From: DASQWP01 sp050697555
GTDB taxonomy: Bacteria > Actinomycetota > Thermoleophilia > Gaiellales > Gaiellaceae
Reading direction: 5' to 3'
Length of the DNA stretch: 13,804 nucleotides
Assembly (NCBI GenBank): GCA_050697555.1
Contig: JBOHAD010000061.1
Location: 1-13,804, forward strand
Shown here: piece after piece, positions 1 to 6,695 of the stretch
Position numbering within the stretch: position 1 is the first letter of the stretch
Layout: every line of letters starts with the position of its first letter
Notes under the pieces: generated by a model
Seen by the model: the letters and a program-made list of their open reading frames with translations, nothing else
Told to the model about the DNA's origin: nothing
Database searches by the model: none
Position numbers and translations under genes: made by a program

Positions 1-32
1 TTCACCAAGCTCCTGAACTGAATCCGCCTCTG

Positions 33-38
33 TATCCT
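33..38 (+). promoter_or_regulatory. Possible -10 box upstream of treT (leaderless?)
   Basis: TATCCT matches the TAnnnT core of an actinobacterial -10 element and ends 9 bases before the GTG at 48. With no ribosome binding site in between, this spacing would suit a transcript that begins at or just before the start codon. No convincing -35 hexamer is visible, and chance occurrence is quite possible. Confidence 0.2.
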
Positions 39-47
39 GCGCCGCCG

Positions 48-1331
48 GTGCAGCTCCAGCACGTCAACGTGGGGACGAAGCTCCTCGCCGACTACGCGAC
101 GATCGCGAGTCGCGGCCTCATGGACCAGATCCGCAGTCTGGCCGAGCCGCTCGCGGGCAAGCGCGTCCTTCACCTCTCGGCGACGGCGTTCGGCGGCGGG
201 GTGGCGGAGATCCTCTACACGCTGGTCCCCCTCATGCGCGACGCGGGGCTCGACGCCGAGTGGCGCGTGATCTACGGACAGGACGAGTTCTTCGACGTCA
301 CGAAGACCATCCACAACGCGCTTCAGGGTGACCCGACCGGGCTGTCCGACGAGCAGCGGGAGACCTTTCGCCGCTTCAACCGCCTGAACGCGGAGGCGCT
401 CGAGGACTCATTCGACTTCGTGATCGTCCACGACCCGCAGCCTGCCGGGATGATCGAGCACGCCCGCGAGGCGGCCGGTCGCTGGATCTGGCGCTGCCAC
501 ATCGACCTCTCGGAGCCGAACAGGGGCGTGCTCGAGTTCCTCCTTCCGTGGCTCGCCCGCTACGACGCGACCGTCTTCCACAGGCGCCAGTACGTGCCGA
601 ACTCGAGCGACCTCCCGCCCGCGTACATCTGGCCGCCGGCGATCGACCCGTTCACGCCGAAGAACATGGCGCTCTCGCCCGAGGACGGCGCGTACATCCT
701 CGACCAGTTCGGGATCGACGTGGGCCGTCCGCTCGTCACGCAGGTGTCGCGCTTCGACCCCTGGAAGGACCCGCTCGGCGTCATCGAGGCCTGGCGCCTC
801 GTGCGGAGCACGCGGCCCGAGATCCAGCTCGCGCTCGTCGGCTCGATGGCGCACGACGACCCGGAAGGCTGGGACTACTACAACCGCACCGTCAACGCGG
901 CCGACGGCGACCCCGACATCTTCATCCTCTCGAACCTGAACAACGTCGGCTCGGTCGAGGTGAACGCCTTCCAGGTGCACTCGTCCGCGCTCCTCCAGAA
1001 GTCGGTGCGCGAAGGCTTCGGGCTGACCGTGACGGAGGCGCTCTGGAAGGCGCGCCCGATCGTGGCGGGGCGGGTCGGCGGCATCGTCGACCAGATCCAG
1101 GACGGAGACACGGGCTTCCTCGTCGACTCGGTGCCCATGTGCGCGGACGCCCTCGGCGTCATCCTCGACGACCCGCACCGCGCGCGAGAGATGGCCCTGC
1201 GCGGCAAGGAGTTCGTGCGCCGCCACTTCCTGAGCCCTCGCCTCCTGCGCGACTGGCTCGCGCTCATGAACCAGCTCTCGGGCAACGACGCCGCCGAAGC
1301 CGAGCTGGTCACGGTCCTGCGCGCCGTCTGA
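48..1331 (+). CDS. treT: Trehalose synthase TreT (GT4 glycosyltransferase)
   Basis: TreT transfers glucose from an NDP-glucose donor to free glucose, giving trehalose in one cytosolic step. The 427-residue product has the family hallmarks: the glycine-rich loop GGGVAEIL at about 49-56, HDPQP at 128-132, WRCHIDLSEPN at 148-158, SRFDPWK at 234-240, VGSMAHDDPEGW near 264-275 and the GT-B EX7E motif EGFGLTVTE at 322-330. This set resembles the archaeal/bacterial TreT enzymes and not ordinary GT4 sugar transferases. GTG at 48 gives an N terminus (QLQHVNVG) of the expected length, but no Shine-Dalgarno precedes it and the frame stays open to the window edge, so an upstream start cannot be excluded. 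A GT20 gene follows after 28 bases. Identity is strong; sugar donor preference is not visible from sequence. Confidence 0.9.
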   Translation: MQLQHVNVGTKLLADYATIASRGLMDQIRSLAEPLAGKRVLHLSATAFGGGVAEILYTLVPLMRDAGLDAEWRVIYGQDEFFDVTKTIHNALQGDPTGLSDEQRETFRRFNRLNAEALEDSFDFVIVHDPQPAGMIEHAREAAGRWIWRCHIDLSEPNRGVLEFLLPWLARYDATVFHRRQYVPNSSDLPPAYIWPPAIDPFTPKNMALSPEDGAYILDQFGIDVGRPLVTQVSRFDPWKDPLGVIEAWRLVRSTRPEIQLALVGSMAHDDPEGWDYYNRTVNAADGDPDIFILSNLNNVGSVEVNAFQVHSSALLQKSVREGFGLTVTEALWKARPIVAGRVGGIVDQIQDGDTGFLVDSVPMCADALGVILDDPHRAREMALRGKEFVRRHFLSPRLLRDWLALMNQLSGNDAAEAELVTVLRAV

Positions 1332-1359
1332 CCGCACAGGCGCGGGTAGGGTGTCGAGG

Positions 1360-2847
1360 ATGCCCTCCCGGCGCAAGCTGATCGTCGTCTCGAACCGGGC
1401 TCCCGTCGCCTTCAGCCGCGACGCCGCCGGCGAGCGGATCGCCCGCCGCGGCGGCGGCGGGCTCGTCACCGCGCTCCGGAGCCTCGTCAGCCACCACGAC
1501 GTCACCTGGATCGCGAGCGCGATGTCGGACGAGGACCGGGCCGTCGCTGAGGAGGCGGGCGGCGAGGCGATCGAGGAGACCGCCCGCGACGGGTCGCCCT
1601 ACCGCCTGCACCTGGTCGCGCACGACCCGAACGCGTACGACTGGTACTACAACGTCGTCGCCAACCCGGTGCTGTGGTTCATCCAGCACTACCTCTGGGG
1701 CCTGGCGAGCGCTCCCGACGTCGATCACGGGCTCCACCACGCCTGGACCGAGGGCTACGTGACCGTCAATCGGAGCTTCGCCGACGCCGCGCTCGCGGAG
1801 CTCGAGCGAGAGCCGGACGCGGCCGTCTTCTTCCACGACTACCACCTCTACGTCGCGCCCCGCATGGTGCGGGAGCGCGCTCCCGACGCGACTCTCGCAC
1901 ACTTCGTCCACATCCCCTGGGCGATGCCCGAGTACTGGCGCGTCCTCCCGGAGCCGATCCGGCGCGCGGTGCACGAGGGGATCCTCGCCAACGACGTGGT
2001 CTCCTTCCACACGCCGCGCTGGCGCCGGAACTTCCTCCGGAGCTGCGAGGACATCCTCGACGACGTCGAGGTCGACTGGGAGGCGGGCGAGGTGCGGCTC
2101 GAAGGGCAGGTCGCGGCCGTGCGGGCGCATGCGATCTCGGTCGACCCCGAGGAGTTCGACACCCTCGCCGAGAGCCCGGAGGTGCGTGCGGAGGAGTGGG
2201 ACCTGCAGGGTCGCCGGCCCGAGTTCCTCATCCTCCGGGTCGACCGCACCGATCCCTCCAAGAACGTCGTGCGCGGGTTCCGGGCGTACGAGCTCTACCT
2301 CGAGGCTCATCCCGAGATGCACCGCCGCGTGCAGATGCTCGCGCTGCTCGACCCCTCGCGGCAGGACATCCCCGAGTACGCCGAGTACCTGGGCGCGATC
2401 CAGCGGGCGGCACGGGTCGTGAACGACCGCTTCCAGCAGGAGGGCTGGCTTCCGCTGGCCTTCGAGATCCAGGACAACTTCCTGCAGGCGGTGGCCGCGT
2501 ACAAGCAGTTCGACGTCCTGCTCGTGAACGCGATCTTCGACGGCATGAACCTGATCGCGAAGGAGGCGCCGCTCGTGAACACGCGAGACGGCGTCCTCAT
2601 CCTCTCGGAGAACGCAGGTGCCCACGAGGAGCTCGGCGACTGGGCGCTGACAGTGAACCCGTTCGACGTGGCGGGTCAGGCCGAGGCGATTCACGAGGCG
2701 CTCACCATGGCGGCCGGGGAGCGGCGGAGCCGCCTCGACGCCATCAAGCGGCACGTGCGCGAGCACGACATCGGCTCCTGGATCGACGCCCAGCTCCAGG
2801 ACCTCGACGAGGCCCGCGAGCGCACCGGAAGTACACTTTCGGCCTAG
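1360..2847 (+). CDS. otsA: GT20 trehalose-6-phosphate synthase-like glycosyltransferase
   Basis: The family joins an activated glucose to a sugar phosphate, classically UDP-glucose plus glucose-6-phosphate to trehalose-6-phosphate. From ATG 1360 the protein has 495 residues, the usual OtsA length. Visible motifs are SNRAP at 11-15, RRGGGGLVTAL at 29-39, WYYNVVANPVLW at 95-106, FHDYHL at 158-163, HIPWAMPE at 184-191, ISVDPEEF at 259-266, VDRTDPSKN at 294-302, DGMNLIAKE at 394-402 and LSENAG at 415-420. The Arg and Lys of the phosphate-binding VDRxDxSK loop are kept, but the usual DYSKG is DPSKN. ATG 1360 is preferred over GTG 1351 because a purine-rich GGGTAGGG lies 8 bases before it and few residues precede the conserved LIVVSNRAP strand. 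No OtsB phosphatase is seen in the window. A related GT20 acceptor, such as glycerol phosphate, is possible, so fold is certain and exact substrate is not. Confidence 0.8.
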   Translation: MPSRRKLIVVSNRAPVAFSRDAAGERIARRGGGGLVTALRSLVSHHDVTWIASAMSDEDRAVAEEAGGEAIEETARDGSPYRLHLVAHDPNAYDWYYNVVANPVLWFIQHYLWGLASAPDVDHGLHHAWTEGYVTVNRSFADAALAELEREPDAAVFFHDYHLYVAPRMVRERAPDATLAHFVHIPWAMPEYWRVLPEPIRRAVHEGILANDVVSFHTPRWRRNFLRSCEDILDDVEVDWEAGEVRLEGQVAAVRAHAISVDPEEFDTLAESPEVRAEEWDLQGRRPEFLILRVDRTDPSKNVVRGFRAYELYLEAHPEMHRRVQMLALLDPSRQDIPEYAEYLGAIQRAARVVNDRFQQEGWLPLAFEIQDNFLQAVAAYKQFDVLLVNAIFDGMNLIAKEAPLVNTRDGVLILSENAGAHEELGDWALTVNPFDVAGQAEAIHEALTMAAGERRSRLDAIKRHVREHDIGSWIDAQLQDLDEARERTGSTLSA

Positions 2848-2856
2848 GCACCAGGT

Positions 2857-3318
2857 TTGGGCGCGGAGAGCGACCGGTTCAGCCACGTCGACGAGGCGGG
2901 TGGGATCCGCATGGTGGACGTGGGCGGGAAGCCGCTGGAACGGCGGCGCGCGAGCGCGAGCGCGTTCGTGCGCATGCGCCCAGAGACGGCCGCGGCGCTT
3001 CGCTCGCTCCCCAAGGGGGACGCGCTCGCCGCGGCGCAGGTGGCCGGGATCATGGCCGCGAAGCGCACCGCCGAGCTGATCCCTCTCTGCCACCCGCTCC
3101 CGCTGACGGTCGTCGAGGTCGAGCTCGAGGTGGAGGAGGGCGGCGTCGCGATCCTCGCAAGCGCGGAGACGACTGCCCCGACGGGCGTCGAGATGGAGGC
3201 GCTCACGGCGGCCTCCGTCGCGGCGCTGACGGTGTACGACATGGCGAAGGCGGTCGACCGCGAGCTCGTCGTGACCGAGGTGCGGCTCGTCGAGAAGACG
3301 AAGGAGCCGCTCGAGTGA
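2857..3318 (+). CDS. moaC: Cyclic pyranopterin monophosphate synthase MoaC
   Basis: MoaC converts the cyclic GTP derivative made by MoaA into cyclic pyranopterin monophosphate, the first stable intermediate of molybdenum cofactor. The 153-residue product spans the whole family: SHVDE at 9-13, MVDVG at 19-23, LPKGD at 51-55, AAKRTAELIPLCHPLPLT at 67-84, TGVEMEALTA at 109-118, YDMAKAVDR at 127-135 and LVEKTK at 144-149. The catalytic-type residues Lys53, His79, Glu112, Glu114, Asp128, Lys131 and Lys147 are all present. The start is TTG, the only ATG, GTG or TTG before the conserved SHVDE; only a weak AGG precedes it, so initiation may depend on coupling to the GT20 gene that stops 9 bases upstream. 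The downstream mogA-type gene overlaps its stop. moaA is not in the window. Confidence 0.93.
   Translation: MGAESDRFSHVDEAGGIRMVDVGGKPLERRRASASAFVRMRPETAAALRSLPKGDALAAAQVAGIMAAKRTAELIPLCHPLPLTVVEVELEVEEGGVAILASAETTAPTGVEMEALTAASVAALTVYDMAKAVDRELVVTEVRLVEKTKEPLE
3301..3306 (+). promoter_or_regulatory. Ribosome binding site fixing the mogA-type start
   Basis: AAGGAG is a near-consensus Shine-Dalgarno inside the 3' end of moaC, 8 bases before the GTG at 3315. It supports that overlapping start over later in-frame GTG codons. Confidence 0.75.
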
Positions 3319-3794
3319 GGGCCGCCGTGCTCACCGTCTCCGACGGCGTCTCCGCCGGCGAGCGCGAGGACAAGAGCGGCGACGTGCTGGCGGAGCTTCT
3401 CGCCGGAGAGGACTACGACGTCGAGCGGCAGGTCGTGCCGGACGAGCGCGACACGATCGCCGCCGCGCTGCGCGACCTCGCCAGGCGCGCCGACGTCGTC
3501 CTCACGACCGGCGGCACCGGCCTCGCGCCCCGAGACGTGACGCCCGAAGCGACCCTCGACGTGGTCGACCGCATCGCCCCGGGCATCGCCGAAGCGCTCC
3601 GTGCCGACTCCATGTCGCGGACGCCGCATGGGCTTCTCTCGCGTGGGGTCGCGGGCCTGATCGGCTCGACGCTCGTCGTCAACCTGCCCGGCTCCCGGGG
3701 CGGTTGCCGCGACGGCTTCGAGGTCCTGCGCCCGGCGCTCGCTCACGCGGTCGAGCTCCTGCGCGGGCAGTCGAGCGCGCACCGGCAGACGTGA
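3315..3794 (+). CDS. mogA: MogA/MoaB-family molybdenum cofactor biosynthesis protein
   Basis: This family adenylylates molybdopterin before molybdate insertion (MogA) or is a close homologue of less certain role (MoaB). The 159-residue protein has the MoCF-binding fold signatures AVLTVSDG at 4-11, VLTTGGTGLAPRDVTPEAT at 62-80 and VVNLPGSRGG at 121-130, and ends in a helix typical of actinobacterial members. GTG 3315 overlaps the moaC stop as GTGA and has an AAGGAG 8 bases upstream, giving exactly the expected N terminus. The prenyltransferase gene overlaps its stop in the same way. Pairing with moaC makes a cofactor role firm; the choice between MogA and MoaB naming is not resolved by sequence alone. 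Confidence 0.88.
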   Translation: MRAAVLTVSDGVSAGEREDKSGDVLAELLAGEDYDVERQVVPDERDTIAAALRDLARRADVVLTTGGTGLAPRDVTPEATLDVVDRIAPGIAEALRADSMSRTPHGLLSRGVAGLIGSTLVVNLPGSRGGCRDGFEVLRPALAHAVELLRGQSSAHRQT

Positions 3795-4651
3795 CCGAGG
3801 CGCTTCGCTACCCGCGTCTCTTCGCGTCGCTCGTCAAGGTCGAGCACACGGTCTTCGCTCTCCCGTTCGCGTACATCGGCGCGTTCCTGGCCGTCGGCGG
3901 CGTCCCCGATGCGGCCGATCTCTTCTGGGTCACGGTGGCGATGGTCGGTGCCCGCAGCTTCGCCATGGCGCTGAACCGCCTCATCGACGCCGGGATCGAC
4001 GCGCGCAATCCCCGCACTGCCGGACGGGAGCTTCCGCGCGGGGCGCTGCAACCCTGGCAGGTCGTCGCGTTCGCCCTCGCCTCGCTCGCCGTCTTCCTCG
4101 CCGCCGTCTACCAGCTCGCCCCGATCGTCCACTGGCTCTGGCCGATCCCGGTGGCGGCCTTCGTCGTCTACCCCTACCTCAAGCGGGTCACATGGCTCTC
4201 GCACCTCTGGCTCGGCGCGGCGGACGGGCTCGCACCGGTCGGCGCCTGGGCGGCGCTGACGAACGAGCTCCCGTGGGAGGCGTGGGCTCTGGGCGGCGCC
4301 GTGGCGGCCTGGGTGGCCGGCTTCGACCTCCTCTACTCCCTCTTCGATCTCGACATCGACCGCGCGCAGGGCCTCCACTCGTTCCCCTCTCGCTTTGGCG
4401 CGCGCGCGGCGTTCGCAGCCGCACGGGCCTGTCATGTCGCCACCGTCGGCTTCCTCGTGCTCGCCGGGCTCGGACTGCCTGTAGGCGCGGTCTACTGGCT
4501 CGGCGTGGCGGTGGTCGCCGGTCTCTTGGTCTACGAGCACGCTCTCGTGTCGCCGGCGGACACCCGCCGGCTCGACGCGGCCTTCTTCACGATGAACGGA
4601 GTCATCAGCCTCGCCTTCTTCGCATTCGTGCTCGCGGACGTGGTTCTGTGA
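3791..4651 (+). CDS. mqnP: UbiA-family prenyltransferase, probably MqnP (menaquinone)
   Basis: UbiA enzymes attach a polyprenyl chain to an aromatic ring in the membrane. The 286-residue protein is mostly hydrophobic with about eight predicted membrane helices. It carries the first Asp-rich motif NRLIDAGID at 62-70 (NRxxDxxxD) with the following NPRTAGRELPRG, and the second motif around DLDIDRAQGLHSFPSRFG at 186-203. The N terminus VKVEHTVFALPFAYIGA resembles the UbiA-like proteins assigned to the futalosine menaquinone pathway, where the acceptor is 1,4-dihydroxy-6-naphthoate. Adjacent ccm genes fit a respiratory quinone role. GTG 3791 overlaps the previous stop as GTGA; no strong ribosome binding site is seen, so translational coupling is likely. 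A 4-hydroxybenzoate prenyltransferase is the alternative, less likely in an actinobacterium that relies on menaquinone. Confidence 0.8.
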   Translation: MTEALRYPRLFASLVKVEHTVFALPFAYIGAFLAVGGVPDAADLFWVTVAMVGARSFAMALNRLIDAGIDARNPRTAGRELPRGALQPWQVVAFALASLAVFLAAVYQLAPIVHWLWPIPVAAFVVYPYLKRVTWLSHLWLGAADGLAPVGAWAALTNELPWEAWALGGAVAAWVAGFDLLYSLFDLDIDRAQGLHSFPSRFGARAAFAAARACHVATVGFLVLAGLGLPVGAVYWLGVAVVAGLLVYEHALVSPADTRRLDAAFFTMNGVISLAFFAFVLADVVL

Positions 4652-5232
4652 TTCGCGCCCGCGGGCTGGAACGGCGTTTCGGCGAGAAGCGCGTCTTTCG
4701 CGCACTCGACCTCGACGTGGCCGAGCGCGACTTCCTGCTCGTCACGGGTCCGAACGGCTCCGGGAAGTCGACGCTCCTCGCTCTTTGCGCAGGTCTTCTC
4801 GCGCCCACCAAAGGCGAGCTCGAAGTGCGCGTGCCGCGGCAGCTGATCGGCTACCTGGCGCACGAGCCGCTCGTCTACCGGGAGCTCACGGCACTCGAAA
4901 ACCTCGACCTGTTCGGGAGCCTCTACCGCATCGCGGAGCGGCGCGAGCGGATTGGGATGCTCCTCGAGCGCTTCGACCTCTGGGACGCGCGGCACGAGCG
5001 GGTGGCCGCGCTCTCGCGGGGAATGTCGCAGCGGCTCGCCCTGTGCCGCGCGCTCCTGCACGAGCCGGAGCTCGTGCTGGCGGACGAGCCCTACTCGGGC
5101 CTCGACGAGGCGGGCGCCGAGTTGCTCGACGGACTGCTCGCCGGTCTCGCCGGCGAGCGGACGCTCGTCCTCGCGACCCACGACCCGCAACGCGTCGCCG
5201 AGCTTGCGACGCAGCGCCTCGCCCTCGCATGA
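4648..5232 (+). CDS. ccmA: Heme exporter ATP-binding protein CcmA
   Basis: CcmA is the cytosolic ATPase of the CcmABCD complex that releases heme-loaded chaperone for cytochrome c maturation. The 194-residue protein is a single short ABC domain, as usual for CcmA: Walker A GPNGSGKST at 34-42, a Q-loop region near HEPLVYRELT at 72-81, signature LSRGMSQR at 122-129, Walker B LVLADEP at 142-148, D-loop SGLD at 150-153 and switch His178. GTG 4648 overlaps the preceding stop as GTGA. Assignment to CcmA and not a generic ABC-2 ATPase rests on its small size and on ccmB and ccmC directly downstream, and is strong in that context. Confidence 0.88.
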   Translation: MIRARGLERRFGEKRVFRALDLDVAERDFLLVTGPNGSGKSTLLALCAGLLAPTKGELEVRVPRQLIGYLAHEPLVYRELTALENLDLFGSLYRIAERRERIGMLLERFDLWDARHERVAALSRGMSQRLALCRALLHEPELVLADEPYSGLDEAGAELLDGLLAGLAGERTLVLATHDPQRVAELATQRLALA

Positions 5233-5867
5233 CCTATCTGGGCGACGTCGCCACCCTTGCCCGCAAGGACCTGCTTCTGGAGCTGCGCTCGCGCGACACG
5301 GTCCCCGCGATGCTCCTCTTCGTCGTCTCGACGCTCGTCGTCTTCAACTTCGCCCTGCCCGCCGACGCCGGGACGGAGGCCGCCTACGGGCTCCTCTGGA
5401 TCGCGCTGGTCTTCACGGCCCTGCTCGGGCTGACGCGCGCCTTCCTCGCCGAGCGAGAGCAGCGGATCCTCGACGCCCTCGTCCTGACGCCGTGCGACCG
5501 AAGCGCGATCTGGCTCGGCAAGGTGCTCGCAGTCCTCGCGTTCCTCGTGCTCGCCGAGGCGGTTGCCCTGCCCGCCTTCCACCTCTTCTTCGCGCCGGTG
5601 ACGGCGGAGGTGGTCGCGGCGGTCCTCCTGGCGGACGTGGGCCTCGCCGCTGTCGGCACGCTTCTCGCGGCGATGGCGGCCGCGAGCCGCGCCCGGGAGC
5701 TCCTCCTGCCGCTCCTCTTCCTCCCGCTCGTGATCCCGATCGTCGTCGGCGGAGTGGGCGCCTCGATCGCCGCTGATCCCGCTCGCTACCTCGGCTTCCT
5801 CGTCCTCTACGACCTCGTTTTTGCGATCCTGTCCTGGGCGAGCTTTGAATACGTCGTTACGGAATAA
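5229..5867 (+). CDS. ccmB: Heme exporter membrane protein CcmB
   Basis: CcmB is the membrane subunit partnering CcmA. The 212-residue product has about six membrane helices (roughly 25-43, 52-71, 97-120, 125-150, 158-180 and 188-206). It begins with the family-type cytosolic stretch ATLARKDLLLELRSRD, and the loop AEREQRILDALVLTPCDRS at 74-92 matches the conserved ERExGTLDAL-type segment of CcmB. Its start overlaps ccmA as ATGA, and no ribosome binding site is visible, so coupling to ccmA is probable. Length is normal for the family (about 210-220 residues). Confidence 0.88.
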   Translation: MTYLGDVATLARKDLLLELRSRDTVPAMLLFVVSTLVVFNFALPADAGTEAAYGLLWIALVFTALLGLTRAFLAEREQRILDALVLTPCDRSAIWLGKVLAVLAFLVLAEAVALPAFHLFFAPVTAEVVAAVLLADVGLAAVGTLLAAMAAASRARELLLPLLFLPLVIPIVVGGVGASIAADPARYLGFLVLYDLVFAILSWASFEYVVTE

Positions 5868-6537
5868 CCGCGCCGTGGTCCTGGCCTTCGCGGCCGGGTC
5901 CCTGCTCCTCGCTGGGCTCGGTCTGGCGCTGCTCTGGATTCCCGAGGTTGAGGGCGACCCCGCCTTCCCGATCTTCTATCTCCACGTTCCGGTCGCGCTC
6001 ACGGCCTACGCCTGCTTCGGCTGGGGGGCGTGGAAGGCGCTGCGGCTCCTGTGGCTCGACGAGCACCGGTACGACCTCGAGAGCTATACGGCGATCCACA
6101 TGGGAGTCATCTTCGGCGTCCTCACGCTCGTGACCGGCTCGATCTGGGCCAAGTTCACCTGGGGCCAATGGTGGGTCTGGAGCTCGCGGCAGCTCGTCCT
6201 CTTCCTCGTCCTCTTCCTCTTCTACTCCGCGTACTTCATGCTCCGCTACTCGACCGATCCCGGCCCGCGGCGTGCGCGCATGTCCGCCGTCTACGCGCTT
6301 TTCGGCGCCGTGCTCGTCCCGGTGAGCTTCCTCGCCATCCGCCTCGCCGAGGACGTCATCCACCCTGGCCCGGTGGTCGTCTCCCGCGAGGGCCCGCAGA
6401 TGACCGGCGACCTCTTCTTCGTCTTCTGCGTCTCCTTCGCCGGGATGCTCGGCCTGGCGGGCGCGCTCTACACGAACGAGCTGACCGGGAAGCGGCTCGA
6501 CTCGAGCCTCCGGGAGCTCAGGGAGTCGCTCGAATGA
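5845..6537 (+). CDS. ccmC: Heme-handling membrane protein CcmC
   Basis: CcmC binds heme at the outer face of the membrane and passes it to the chaperone CcmE. The product has about six helices, the conserved His47 in YLHVP, a tryptophan-rich WWD-type motif WGQWWVWSSRQ at 106-116 and the second conserved His173 in EDVIHPGP. The usual Asp of the WWxWD segment is Ser here (see findings). The start is uncertain: TTG 5845 (230 residues, overlapping ccmB by 23 bases) leaves a short Arg-containing cytosolic tail before helix 1 and is preferred. GTG 5875 would begin right at the helix, and TTG 5821 is further inside ccmB. ccmE, ccmF, ccmG and ccmH are not in the window. Confidence 0.85.
   Translation: MNTSLRNNRAVVLAFAAGSLLLAGLGLALLWIPEVEGDPAFPIFYLHVPVALTAYACFGWGAWKALRLLWLDEHRYDLESYTAIHMGVIFGVLTLVTGSIWAKFTWGQWWVWSSRQLVLFLVLFLFYSAYFMLRYSTDPGPRRARMSAVYALFGAVLVPVSFLAIRLAEDVIHPGPVVVSREGPQMTGDLFFVFCVSFAGMLGLAGALYTNELTGKRLDSSLRELRESLE
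6520..6525 (+). promoter_or_regulatory. Ribosome binding site of the ccmD-like gene
   Basis: AGGGAG lies inside the 3' end of ccmC, 8 bases before the ATG at 6534. It is direct support that the small downstream reading frame is translated. Confidence 0.65.
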
Positions 6538-6695
6538 CGAGGGCGGAGACCTTCGTGGCGGCCGCCTACCTCGTCCTCCTGGCGGTCGTCCTCCTCTACG
6601 TCGTCGTCTACGCCTTCAAGCTCTCGCGGCTCGAGCGCGAGGTGAGGGAGCTGGCGGACCTGGCCCGCGAGCGGAACGAGCGCAAAGCCGCCTGA
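6534..6695 (+). CDS. ccmD: Small CcmD-like membrane protein
   Basis: This 53-residue protein has one membrane helix at about 7-28 (AAYLVLLAVVLLYVVVYAF) followed by a charged, helix-prone cytosolic tail (SRLEREVRELADLARERNE). This is the architecture of CcmD, which holds CcmABC and heme-loaded CcmE together. Its start overlaps the ccmC stop as ATGA, it has a good AGGGAG ribosome binding site, and it ends in a TGATG overlap with the next gene. CcmD proteins share little sequence, so the name rests on size, topology and position; translation itself is well supported. Confidence 0.75.
   Translation: MTRAETFVAAAYLVLLAVVLLYVVVYAFKLSRLEREVRELADLARERNERKAA

Noticed and set aside
1..21. Possible C-terminal tail (FTKLLN then stop) of an upstream gene
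   Set aside because: Only six codons are visible, and a chance stop in this frame cannot be told from a real gene end; the treT frame is also open here.
1309..3093. A 594-codon minus-strand open frame across the GT20 gene and moaC
   Set aside because: Shadow frame with biased composition and no motif; the + strand genes are full length and conserved.
1674..3314. An Arg/Gly-rich upstream extension of the mogA frame
   Set aside because: It overlaps the GT20 gene and moaC out of frame; the real start is GTG 3315 with AAGGAG upstream, where family similarity begins.
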